Source: Verrucomicrobiota bacterium (GTDB taxonomy: Bacteria > Verrucomicrobiota > Verrucomicrobiia > Opitutales > Opitutaceae). From it: a stretch of 64,000 bases of DNA. The notes under the pieces were generated by a model. That model saw only the letters and a program-made list of their open reading frames with translations. It searched no databases and was not told the DNA's origin. The stretch lies in assembly GCA_023416735.1 (NCBI GenBank), contig JAEZGX010000006.1, positions 1-64,000 on the forward strand, written 5' to 3'. The translations under genes were made by a program, and so were the position numbers. The stretch's first letter is position 1. Each line of letters begins with the position of its first letter. Shown piece by piece: positions 26,983 through 34,023 of the stretch.

Positions 26983-27592
26983 GAGGGATCGCTATATAGG
27001 GCAGCGGCGGATTTGAGTTCGCGCTGGAGCTCGCTGTAGCCATCGCCGCCGGCGAACGCGCGATTGATGAGCGCGAGGTCGGTGAGGCGGTCTTCGGTGA
27101 GCTGGCGCATCTTGTCGGCGAGGAGTCGGTGAAACCGCGTGGGCGTCAGCTCGAGGAGGCGATCCCAGTCGCCGCCGCAGAGGCCGAGGGTGCACCCTCG
27201 GGTGAGGAGCCGCTCCCAGAGTGCCCAGGGGTCTTCATCGCGTCCGGCGGCATCGCCAGGATGCCGGCGCTCACGCGTTCGATCTCGAGAAGCATGGGAC
27301 CGATGCGGCTGAGGGCGACCGGATCGATCTTCACCCGATCGGTCGCCCGCTGAAAATTTAGCTTTATGCTGGCGGCGACCAGCGCGTCGAAGCTCTCGTC
27401 GGTCAGCGTATCGACCCACTCGATCGGCTTGCCCGCGCACAGCGCGACGAGGGCGGGCGTATCATTCCCGCCGAGGTGTTTGATAAACTGATACAGGTTG
27501 CGGATCGAGAGCTCGGAGAGCGTGACGGTTTCCGTTTTGCCGTCGCGGTAGGTGACGGCGACGGGCGTGGCGTTGATGAGCGGAGTAGGCAT
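26979..27592 (-). CDS. Tail assembly chaperone G-T fusion product via -1 frameshift
   Basis: An open frame that overlaps the end of the G-like gene and runs to 26979 has convincing protein sequence (DEDPWALWERLLTRGC...SELQRELKSAAALYSDPS) but no usable start codon upstream. It lies in the -1 frame relative to the G-like frame, as in lambda G/GT and many siphophages, where a fraction of ribosomes slips to make a longer chaperone for tape measure packing. A candidate AAATTTT slippery heptamer in the right phase lies at 27353-27359; slippage closer to 27240 is also possible since coding quality in the 0 frame persists to there. Confidence 0.65.
27146..27592 (-). CDS. Tail assembly chaperone, G-like (short product)
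   Basis: 148 residues (MPTPLINATPVAVTYRDGKT...AAATGIASSS). Located directly upstream of the tape measure gene. The sequence TVTLSELSIRNLYQFIKHLGGNDT and the size fit phage tail chaperones. The last ~25 residues are Gly/Ser/Ala-rich, as expected after the frameshift point. The overlapping -1 frame supplies the T extension. Confidence 0.7.
   Translation of the reverse strand: MPTPLINATPVAVTYRDGKTETVTLSELSIRNLYQFIKHLGGNDTPALVALCAGKPIEWVDTLTDESFDALVAASIKLNFQRATDRVKIDPVALSRIGPMLLEIERVSAGILAMPPDAMKTPGHSGSGSSPEGAPSASAAATGIASSS
27353..27359 (-). promoter_or_regulatory. Candidate -1 ribosomal slippery heptamer A AAT TTT
   Basis: On the minus strand AAATTTT is phased CTA|AAT|TTT in the G frame, so X XXY YYZ is satisfied and slippage enters exactly the T frame. 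Such an AT-rich heptamer is unusual in this high-GC context. No downstream pseudoknot was verified. Confidence 0.4.
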
Positions 27593-27629
27593 GATGGAGT
27601 CGGTGGTGGTGAGTTGGAGGTGGAAGGGA

Positions 27630-28334
27630 TCAGAGCACGCGGACCCAGTAGCCCGCGTTTTCCTCGGCGTCGTAGTCGTCGGGTTGCGCGAAGCCGTTGG
27701 CGACATCGTCGGCGTGTGCGCCGAGAAGGTATTGCCACGCCTGGACGGATTCGCCCGGCGTGCTCGAGGTGACCTGGCGAACGGCGTTGGCGAGGGCGGC
27801 GCTCGTTGCGATCGCTTTGAGCGCGGTGACGTTTGGCAGGACCTCCGCTTCGGATCCGAATGCGGTGGGCGGCGTGGCTGACGCCGCAACGCCGTGAGCG
27901 AACGACGCCGGCGCCGTGACCGAGGGCGTATAGCCGCCGGCCGTGAAGCTCGCCGCGTCGACCCGCTGCCAGTAGCCCGCGTTTTCCTCCTCGTCGTAGT
28001 CGTCGGGTTGAGCGAAACCGTTCGCGACGTCGTCGGCGTGCTCACCCAGCACGTAGCGCCAGGCGGTGGGAACGCCGCCGGCGATCGCCGGTGCCACGAG
28101 GCGGACGGTGCCTTCCAGCTCCTCACTGGCCGCGATCGCCTTGAGCGCGGCGATATTGGCGAGCGTGACGCTGTCGGCGCCGAACGCGGCTGGCGGCGTG
28201 GTCGATTCGGGCACGCCGTGAGCAAAGGAAGCGGGCGGCGTGACGGAGGGAGCAACACCGTGAGCGAACGACGTCGGCGGCGTGGCGGAGGGCGCGAACT
28301 GCGCGGTGGTGAAGGGAACGACTTCGGCGGGCAT
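27630..28334 (-). CDS. Phage tail-module protein with an internal duplication
   Basis: 234 residues from ATG 28334. Two homologous halves can be read: each has SFAHGV...PP.AFG, then LKAIA(A/T)S, then a conserved block YxLGxHADDVANGFAQPDDYD-x-EENAGYW-x-RV. A shorter relative of the terminal block (PANYDADTNAVVFVQV) ends the 111-residue gene at 31038. No family recognised; perhaps a repeated beta domain of a virion surface protein. Confidence 0.65.
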   Translation of the reverse strand: MPAEVVPFTTAQFAPSATPPTSFAHGVAPSVTPPASFAHGVPESTTPPAAFGADSVTLANIAALKAIAASEELEGTVRLVAPAIAGGVPTAWRYVLGEHADDVANGFAQPDDYDEEENAGYWQRVDAASFTAGGYTPSVTAPASFAHGVAASATPPTAFGSEAEVLPNVTALKAIATSAALANAVRQVTSSTPGESVQAWQYLLGAHADDVANGFAQPDDYDAEENAGYWVRVL

Positions 28335-28350
28335 GGCTGGAGTTCGGAGT

Positions 28351-28482
28351 TTAGGGTTTCGAGTTTTGAGTCGCCGCCTCCGGCGCATACTCCACCGCGG
28401 GCAGCGCCGGCGCGGTGTTGCATGCGGCCAGGAGGAGCGTGGCAGCGGCGAGGCAGAGGCTCAGAAGCGGACGAAGAAGCAT
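28351..28482 (-). CDS. Small lipoprotein in the tail module
   Basis: 43 residues: MLLRPLLSLCLAAATLLLAAC gives a strong lipobox (LAAC, Cys21) and leaves a 23-residue Pro/Ala-rich mature part. Overlaps the 3' end of the upstream peptidase-like gene by 22 bases in another frame. Size and layout resemble an outer-membrane spanin (Rz1) or an entry-exclusion lipoprotein; no proof of either. Confidence 0.6.
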   Translation of the reverse strand: MLLRPLLSLCLAAATLLLAACNTAPALPAVEYAPEAATQNSKP

Positions 28483-28859
28483 AGCTGGCGTTCGCTGGGG
28501 GTGAGTGTGAGCACGCGGCCGTTTTGCGGCTCGATGAAGACGAGGCCGGACTCTACGAACGCGCACACGATCGCGTGGCGGACACCGTCCTCGCGCGCGT
28601 AGAAGAACTCGCCGACGGCGAGTGCGGCCGCGTTGTTGCCGACGGTTGCAGCGTGGCAGTCCTGGGCGAGCTGCGCGTAGGCGCGGGCCCAGTTGTCGCA
28701 GTCGTTCTTCCGTGAATACGATCCGACGCGATCCCAGCGATCGCGCTGAAAGGCGTCCCAAAACTTGCCCTGCAGCCAGGCGAGCGAGGGACGCGCATAC
28801 TCATCATCGGCGAAGATGACGGCGCGGGAGAAGTGCGTCTGGATCTCGGCGGGCGTCAT
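28461..28859 (-). CDS. Transglutaminase-like cysteine peptidase-fold protein (phage)
   Basis: 132 residues. KNDCDNWARAYAQLAQ (Cys near residue 53), VRHAIVCAFVE (His near 95) and LVFIEPQNG form the Cys-His-acid order typical of papain/transglutaminase-like folds. No signal peptide. In a tail module such a protein may be a wall-active or structural enzyme; it is also the only candidate, with the NlpC/P60 protein, for cell-wall cleavage in this phage. Overlaps the next gene upstream by four bases. Confidence 0.5.
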   Translation of the reverse strand: MTPAEIQTHFSRAVIFADDEYARPSLAWLQGKFWDAFQRDRWDRVGSYSRKNDCDNWARAYAQLAQDCHAATVGNNAAALAVGEFFYAREDGVRHAIVCAFVESGLVFIEPQNGRVLTLTPSERQLCFFVRF

Positions 28860-29155
28860 TGCGCGGCGGCGGCGATCGCGGCGGCGAGCGTGTCGTCGTC
28901 GGGATATGCGGCCGGATCGAGGGGCGTGAACCGGCCGACGCTGTTGCCGCTGTCGACGCGCTGCTCGTCGGCATCGAGCCAGTCGAAGAGGAACGTGCCT
29001 GCCTCAACGTCGATCGACGTGACGCGCGCTTTGGGAAACGGCGCGGCGGCGACTTCGATCACCTTCGGCTCCCAAGCGAGGAGCTCGGAGTCGGAGGCCA
29101 ACGCAAGCGGCACGAGGAGGCAGATGAGGAAGGAGAGAAACGAGAGGAGTTTCAT
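28856..29155 (-). CDS. Small exported phage protein
   Basis: 99 residues with a clear signal peptide (MKLLSFLSFLICLLVPLALA, cut before SDSELL). The mature part is acidic and unknown (EAGTFLFDWLDADEQRVDSG...). It lies between another signal-peptide gene and the peptidase-like gene in the tail operon. Export of tail-operon products is unusual; see findings. Confidence 0.6.
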   Translation of the reverse strand: MKLLSFLSFLICLLVPLALASDSELLAWEPKVIEVAAAPFPKARVTSIDVEAGTFLFDWLDADEQRVDSGNSVGRFTPLDPAAYPDDDTLAAAIAAAAQ

Positions 29156-29165
29156 GGATGGAGAA

Positions 29166-31019
29166 TCAGGGGTTTGTGCCGGTGACGATGTAGTCGACGG
29201 AGACGTCGATGGTGCCCGTGTAGGCGGCGGTGTCGGGGTCGACGACGATGTCGAGGTCGTTGCTGGCGGTGCCCGCCGGTGTGAGGTTCGCGAGAGCGGC
29301 GCCGACGAAGACGCGTTTCGCGGTCGTGTAGGTTGTCGCTGAGACGTAGCGCGTCGCGCTGCCCGTGGTGCCCACAGTGATCCCACTTCCGCTGCTCGCC
29401 GCGGAAGGCTTGATCGTGACTCGCTCGATCACCGCATCGCTCGGCAGCGCTCGCGCTCCGACGAGCGACTTTGCTTCGTGCGTTCCCGACCACGTGAGAC
29501 TAGTGTGGACCGTGCCGCGATTGTCGGTGGTGAGTGGCGTCAGACCGACGAGGACGCCGGGGATGCGGTGAGCACCCGCGTCGCGTGTGGTGGTGCCCGG
29601 CTGAATCACGGGCCGGACGATGGCTCCATCCAGCGTGAGCACCACGTCATCGAGGTCGATGCTGTCGCCGGTGCCGGGATCGGGGCCCGCGGAACCCAGG
29701 CGCCCGAACACGATCCGGTCGTATGTCGAGGTTGCAGTGAGGATACCCTCGAAGCGCTGCCATTCATCGGTGAGCGGAATTTCAAGGGTATTGCTGCGCG
29801 CTTCGCCGCCACTCGACGTGTGGAGCAGGCGGGTGTGCAGGCGATTGATCGCCCCATTCTTGCGTGCCCATCCGGAGATGCGCACACGGTCTCTTGCCGC
29901 CCCGCTCGCGATGACTCGCTGACCGGCCGGGAAGTTTCCACCATCCCGCGTGATTCGCGCAAAATAGGCACCTGCGCCGGCAGTCCGCGCGCCAGCGACG
30001 GCGGACAGGGTCGCATTGAACGCACTGCTCAGGCCGGAGTTATCCGCGTCGGTTGCGCCGAATGCGAGAGCGTGGCCACTACCGATCAGAGACGCAGCTG
30101 TGCCCGTCTTCGCCCGCCACCAGTCTGGCGCGAGCCTGGTCACCGCTGCGCGCCCGACCTCCGCTTCGCTCCACGCGCCCGGCCCGTATTCCACCTCAGG
30201 GATCGTGCCGGCCGGCCAGTTGTATCCGGTCAAGAGATACGTGCTCGCCAAGCTCGCCGGCATCCACAGGGGGGGCGATCCGCTCGTCGAGAGCGAGAAG
30301 CTCGCTGTCTTGTCAACCCCGTCGATGTAGATGCGGGGGCTGGTCGTCGTATCTCCCTCGGCGAAGGTCACGACGATATCGACTGACCGCCCTGCGTAAT
30401 CGCTGCGGAAACCTGTATACGTCAACTCCCTCGCGTCGCTCGTCCCGGCCCCGCGCTGCGACAACGCCAAGGAATTGGAGCCGCCGAAATACAACAGCAG
30501 TCCGGACGTTGCGACCCCTGGATTGGCGAACGTGGAGGACCCGGAGAGGGCAAACACGTAGGTCACCCCGGCGATGCTGGTTGGGACGCCACATCGCCTT
30601 ACCCAGAAGGTCGCAGGCAAACCGGCGATATTGCCTGCCGCGCCGGGCTGCATCCGCAGTGCGCGCCCCGACGCGCCGTCGCTATAGAGGCTCGATGCGT
30701 TGACCCGGTCGCCCGTGCCAGCGAGCACACGCGCCTCCGTCGCCGCATCAGTGAGGCCGGCGCCGGCGACGGTGGTCGGCGCGTTGACCTTGGCCCACGG
30801 CACTTGTTTGTCCGCGAGGATCAGCGATCCGCCGCTGAAATCGAACGTGCCGGCGCCGCTGAGCGTGCGGCCGCTGCCGAAGATGAGATCCTCGGTGATC
30901 TGGTTCTTGCTCGCGCCGCTGGTGACTTTCGTCACCGGGCCGTGCGACACGTTCTGCGCGAACGCGGCGCTGGCCAGGACGAGGCACAGAGAAGTGAGGA
31001 GAAGATGGAAGCGTTGCAT
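29166..31019 (-). CDS. Large exported beta-rich protein in the phage tail module
   Basis: 617 residues. A signal peptide (MQRFHLLLTSLCLVLASAAFA) precedes NVSHGPVTKVTSG. Residues ~100-300 look like a LamG/concanavalin-like jelly roll (FALSGSSTFANPG, RSVDIVVTFAEGDTTTSPRI), followed by a carbohydrate-binding-like domain (RISGWARKNGAINRLHTRL, EWQRFEGILTATSTYDRIVF) and a C-terminal repeat. The early GAGTFDFSGGSLILAD resembles tail fibre passages. It may be a virion decoration or receptor-binding protein that has gained a signal peptide, or a secreted lysogenic conversion protein. Confidence 0.65.
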   Translation of the reverse strand: MQRFHLLLTSLCLVLASAAFAQNVSHGPVTKVTSGASKNQITEDLIFGSGRTLSGAGTFDFSGGSLILADKQVPWAKVNAPTTVAGAGLTDAATEARVLAGTGDRVNASSLYSDGASGRALRMQPGAAGNIAGLPATFWVRRCGVPTSIAGVTYVFALSGSSTFANPGVATSGLLLYFGGSNSLALSQRGAGTSDARELTYTGFRSDYAGRSVDIVVTFAEGDTTTSPRIYIDGVDKTASFSLSTSGSPPLWMPASLASTYLLTGYNWPAGTIPEVEYGPGAWSEAEVGRAAVTRLAPDWWRAKTGTAASLIGSGHALAFGATDADNSGLSSAFNATLSAVAGARTAGAGAYFARITRDGGNFPAGQRVIASGAARDRVRISGWARKNGAINRLHTRLLHTSSGGEARSNTLEIPLTDEWQRFEGILTATSTYDRIVFGRLGSAGPDPGTGDSIDLDDVVLTLDGAIVRPVIQPGTTTRDAGAHRIPGVLVGLTPLTTDNRGTVHTSLTWSGTHEAKSLVGARALPSDAVIERVTIKPSAASSGSGITVGTTGSATRYVSATTYTTAKRVFVGAALANLTPAGTASNDLDIVVDPDTAAYTGTIDVSVDYIVTGTNP

Positions 31020-31037
31020 GATGTAGTGGGCGAAGTG

Positions 31038-31373
31038 TTACACCTGGACGAAGACGACCGCGTTGGTGTCGGCGTCGTAGTTGGCGGGCCGGACGATGCC
31101 GGGCAGATCCTCGGCGTCGGTGCCGGCGCGGACCTGGTAGCTCTTGAGCTGGCCATCCACCATGCCTTGGACGACGCGCTTGGCGACGACGTCGGCGGTG
31201 GAGGCGGTGAGCGTCTTGAGCGTCGGGCCGTCGCCCGAGAGGCCCTCGAAGGCGGGAGTGAATGTGGAAGGCATGGATGGGAGCGAGGCGGCTTCCGCGG
31301 TGTCGCCGTAGCTGAACGGCGAGACCGGCGCGGGCGTGCTCGCGATCGGAGATGGGAATGGAGATTGCGGCAT
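31038..31373 (-). CDS. Phage structural-module protein, unknown
   Basis: 111 residues, Pro/Ser-rich start (MPQSPFPSPIASTPAPVSPF), then a domain with KSYQVRAGTDAEDLPGIVRP and PANYDADTNAVVFVQV. The end resembles the repeated blocks of the gene at 27630, so both may share a domain. Sits right after the tail tube gene. Confidence 0.55.
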   Translation of the reverse strand: MPQSPFPSPIASTPAPVSPFSYGDTAEAASLPSMPSTFTPAFEGLSGDGPTLKTLTASTADVVAKRVVQGMVDGQLKSYQVRAGTDAEDLPGIVRPANYDADTNAVVFVQV

Positions 31374-31485
31374 GGCAGCGGCGCGGGCGCGCCGCGCAGT
31401 TTCGGGTTCTGGGTTCAGAGTTCAGGGTTGGAGCTCGGCGACTCGGAACGCGAAACGCCGAACTCGAAACCGGACCGCGGAGCGG
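31374..31485. repeat. Intergenic GTTC-type simple repeat in the phage
   Basis: The gap contains GGGTTCTGGGTTCAGAGTTC and a following TCGGCGACTCGGAACGCG. Similar near-tandem words (TTGAGCGCTGAAGG, GTTGAGAGCTGAGAGTTG) fill junctions at 28337-28375, 36226-36252, 43045-43085, 47679-47722 and 51565-51606. Confidence 0.5.
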
Positions 31486-32049
31486 TCAGTTGGCGGTGGA
31501 GCTGGTGAGCGGCGACCAGAGCTGTTTCACCGTGAGTTCGAACTGCACGTTTTTCTCCGGTCCGTATTCGACCGCGTTGTCGATCGAGATCTTCGACCAG
31601 AGCTGCTCCGCATCGACGAGGGCATCGTCTTCGCCGTAGCGCTGGAATTTCATCCAGCACTTCACATTGGAAACGGAGAGCGGGACGAACTGGCCGATGT
31701 TGCCGGTGAGCGGCGAGGTGGGCTTGAGCGCGCGGCGCAGGAGCAGCCACATGACGTTGGAGCACTCCTCGATCGTGAGGGTGAGCGTGCGCTTGACCTT
31801 CGCCTCGAGCTCGTCGTCGAGCATATACTTGCCCGGCGTGGGCCGGAAGATCTCCACCTTCGTCGAGTCGAACTTTTCCGTGGCTTTGGCGATGATGCCG
31901 AGATCGGGCCAGATCGATCCGGAGCCGTTCGTCGCGTCGTTGGGCGGGATGTTGGTGCGGGAGGTCGTCCCGGCGGAGGGGGCGGTGTAGGCCGCGCCAT
32001 TGATCGCGATCTTCGCGAGGCAGCCGATGAGTTTAGCAGCTTGGTCCAT
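31486..32049 (-). CDS. Major tail (tube) protein candidate
   Basis: 187 residues from ATG 32049 (MDQAAKLIGCLAKIAINGA). The protein is beta-rich (WPDLGIIAKATEKFDSTKVE, ECSNVMWLLLRRALKP, NVQFELTVKQLW) and sits between the gp37-like connector and the distal tail genes, the usual place of the tail tube gene in siphoviral Mu-like phages. Identification is mostly positional. Confidence 0.55.
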   Translation of the reverse strand: MDQAAKLIGCLAKIAINGAAYTAPSAGTTSRTNIPPNDATNGSGSIWPDLGIIAKATEKFDSTKVEIFRPTPGKYMLDDELEAKVKRTLTLTIEECSNVMWLLLRRALKPTSPLTGNIGQFVPLSVSNVKCWMKFQRYGEDDALVDAEQLWSKISIDNAVEYGPEKNVQFELTVKQLWSPLTSSTAN

Positions 32050-32083
32050 GATGGTATTGGTTGGGTTTCTGGGCGGTGAAAAG

Positions 32084-32515
32084 TCAGCCGGCGTCGATGA
32101 CGCCGATACCGAGCGCGCGGGCGTAAGCGCCATCGCCGAGCTCGCGGAGATCGTGGCCGAGGTAGCGGAAGCGCCGACCGGAGCCGGGGCCGGACTCACT
32201 CACGAGCGCGCCATGCAGGCGCACGCGAAGCGCGTCCAGGACGGCCACGGTCGACGGGGAGTCCGTATCGGCCAACGCGCCGCGGTGGATCACGACGTCG
32301 AACGCCTCTTCGGAATTGATCGACCCCTTCGGCTGGTCCGGCGCGGCCTGGCCGCGCGTGGGAGAAATGACGATCGCGAGCGCGGTCGTGGCGAGCGCGG
32401 CCTCGACGTCATAGACGAGGTTGCCCTTGTCCTCGATCAGCACGGGACGGTTCGCCAGGAGCGGCTCCGCCAAGACGAGGGTTTTGAGACGAGTTTGGAG
32501 GACGGTGAGCGACAT
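32084..32515 (-). CDS. Mu gp37-like (DUF1834) head-tail connector protein
   Basis: 143 residues from ATG 32515, one base after the preceding gene's stop. The pattern LVYDVEAALATTALAIVISP, FDVVIHRGALADTDSPSTVA and LHGALVSESG fits phage minor tail/connector proteins that follow gp36. Order (gp36-like then gp37-like) matches Mu. Likely part of the head-to-tail joining ring. Confidence 0.6.
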   Translation of the reverse strand: MSLTVLQTRLKTLVLAEPLLANRPVLIEDKGNLVYDVEAALATTALAIVISPTRGQAAPDQPKGSINSEEAFDVVIHRGALADTDSPSTVAVLDALRVRLHGALVSESGPGSGRRFRYLGHDLRELGDGAYARALGIGVIDAG

Positions 32516-32516
32516 C

Positions 32517-32942
32517 TCAGAATTTCGGCTGGCTGCCCCAGGCGCCCTCGGCCGCGGGGCGCGGTTGTTCCTCGGCGGGATCCGCGGCGACGGAGATGGC
32601 GAACTTGCCGGCGGCGACGTCGCGGAGTTGCGCGATCGCGTCTTCGTATTCCTTGCGGCGGTTGTCGCTCGCCATGGTCTTGACGGGGAAACGGCCGATG
32701 AGGCGCCAGCGCGCGATCGCGATCGCGGCGGAAAGCAGTTCCTCCGGGATCGTGCCCGGCTGGCCCACGGCCGTGCCGTGATAGGCGGCGACATAGCCGC
32801 GCACCTCGAACGTCGTGCGCTCGATCGCCTCGGGCACAGGATCCGCCTGGTCGGGCACGAGCTGCAACGTGCGCAGCGCCTGGAGCTCAGGGGCGGCGAG
32901 CGACTCGTTGATGTGTGCGGCGGTGAGAGGGATCCAGGCCAT
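32517..32942 (-). CDS. Mu gp36-like (DUF1320) head-tail connector protein
   Basis: 141 residues (MAWIPLTAAHINESLAAPEL). DUF1320 features: ADPVPEAIERTTFEVRGYVA, then SAAIAIARWRLIGRF and RRKEYEDAIAQLRDVAAGKF. The family adapts the portal/capsid to the tail. Just upstream lies the 83-residue gene, just downstream the gp37-like gene. Confidence 0.7.
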   Translation of the reverse strand: MAWIPLTAAHINESLAAPELQALRTLQLVPDQADPVPEAIERTTFEVRGYVAAYHGTAVGQPGTIPEELLSAAIAIARWRLIGRFPVKTMASDNRRKEYEDAIAQLRDVAAGKFAISVAADPAEEQPRPAAEGAWGSQPKF

Positions 32943-32944
32943 GA

Positions 32945-33196
32945 CTAGAGCTTGCCCTTAATGAGCCCGAGGGACTTGCCGACTTCCTCCGCGGCGCGTT
33001 CGAGGATCTGCGGCGTGACGGCGGCATTGCCGTCGTTGGCGACGAGGTAGTGCGCGGCGAGGCTGCAGCCGGACACGAGCCCGGCCGCGATCGCGTCGCG
33101 GACGCGAGCTTCGCGCTGGCGCGAGAGTCCGAGCTTGGCGGCTTCGGTGCGCGCGAATTTCTGCGCGGCGTCGAGAATCTGTTGGGTGAGCGGCAT
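32945..33196 (-). CDS. Small phage head-module protein
   Basis: 83 residues from ATG 33196 (MPLTQQILDAAQKFARTEAA). Helical, with KLGLSRQREARVRDAIAAGL. No family recognised; the position between capsid/glycosyltransferase and gp36-like genes corresponds to Mu gp35-like genes of similar size. Confidence 0.55.
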   Translation of the reverse strand: MPLTQQILDAAQKFARTEAAKLGLSRQREARVRDAIAAGLVSGCSLAAHYLVANDGNAAVTPQILERAAEEVGKSLGLIKGKL

Positions 33197-33207
33197 CGCG
33201 AAAGGCG

Positions 33208-33960
33208 TCAGACGTTGCGCGGCGCGGTGCGGCCGAGAGCTTTCCACTTCGACCATCCGAACTCGTGGTGAATGTAGGCGAGGCGCGACTCACCGCGGAC
33301 ATGCGGCGGCCAGTTCCACCGATCGGAGAGCACGGGCTCACCCGCGCGATGCGCGACGAGGCTCCATGCATACTGCTCGAGCAGATGCGGGAGCTGGGGT
33401 TCCCACGGCACCCGGCCTCCCGGCAGCGCCTCCGCGAGATCGCGCCAGGCGCGCACGTATTCTTCTCCGATCAATGCGGCGGCCGCGGCTTGCGTGACGC
33501 CGAACCACACGACGCCGGCGCAGCGCTTCTTCACGTTGGCAAACGGCGCGTCCAGAAACGGCGAGTGGCCGGCATCGATCGCGCCGATATCGTGCGCCAT
33601 ACCGATGAGCACATCCGCAGGCGGCAGCACCATGTCCGTGCGCTGAATGAACGCGTCGAGATCGAGGAAAAGAAGCGCTTCCAGCTTCGCCGCGATAAGC
33701 GCGCACATGAGTGCGCCTTTGACGTCGAACGGATAGGCCGGGCGGATCGCCTTCGCGAACGGCTTGATGTCGAGCGCTAGGATCTGCGCGTCGCCGACGA
33801 CGTCTGCCGACGGCGCGGGTTCCGTGATCGGGTGCGCGATCACCAATCGCGCGCCGAAACCGAGCAGACGATGATGATCGAGCCAGCGGCGGAGCAGCGG
33901 CGCGTAGGCGTCGCGCTGCGGGGCGGCGCCGTAGAAGAGAGTGACGATCGGGAAAGACAT
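33208..33960 (-). CDS. Glycosyltransferase-like protein encoded in the phage head module
   Basis: 250 residues (MSFPIVTLFYGAAPQRDAYA). LEALLFLDLDAFIQRTD contains a DxD motif in the context seen in GT-A glycosyltransferases that transfer sugars from nucleotide-sugars. The C-terminal WNWPPHVRGESRLAYIHHEF is also reminiscent of this fold. It lies between the capsid gene and the connector genes in the same orientation. A host cell-envelope or virion-modifying role is possible; no acceptor can be inferred. Confidence 0.65.
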   Translation of the reverse strand: MSFPIVTLFYGAAPQRDAYAPLLRRWLDHHRLLGFGARLVIAHPITEPAPSADVVGDAQILALDIKPFAKAIRPAYPFDVKGALMCALIAAKLEALLFLDLDAFIQRTDMVLPPADVLIGMAHDIGAIDAGHSPFLDAPFANVKKRCAGVVWFGVTQAAAAALIGEEYVRAWRDLAEALPGGRVPWEPQLPHLLEQYAWSLVAHRAGEPVLSDRWNWPPHVRGESRLAYIHHEFGWSKWKALGRTAPRNV

Positions 33961-34023
33961 GATGAGGGAATGAGCTCTAAAGAGCCCCGGCTGGGCCGGA
34001 GCTCGAAGAGATCACTGCGCGGA

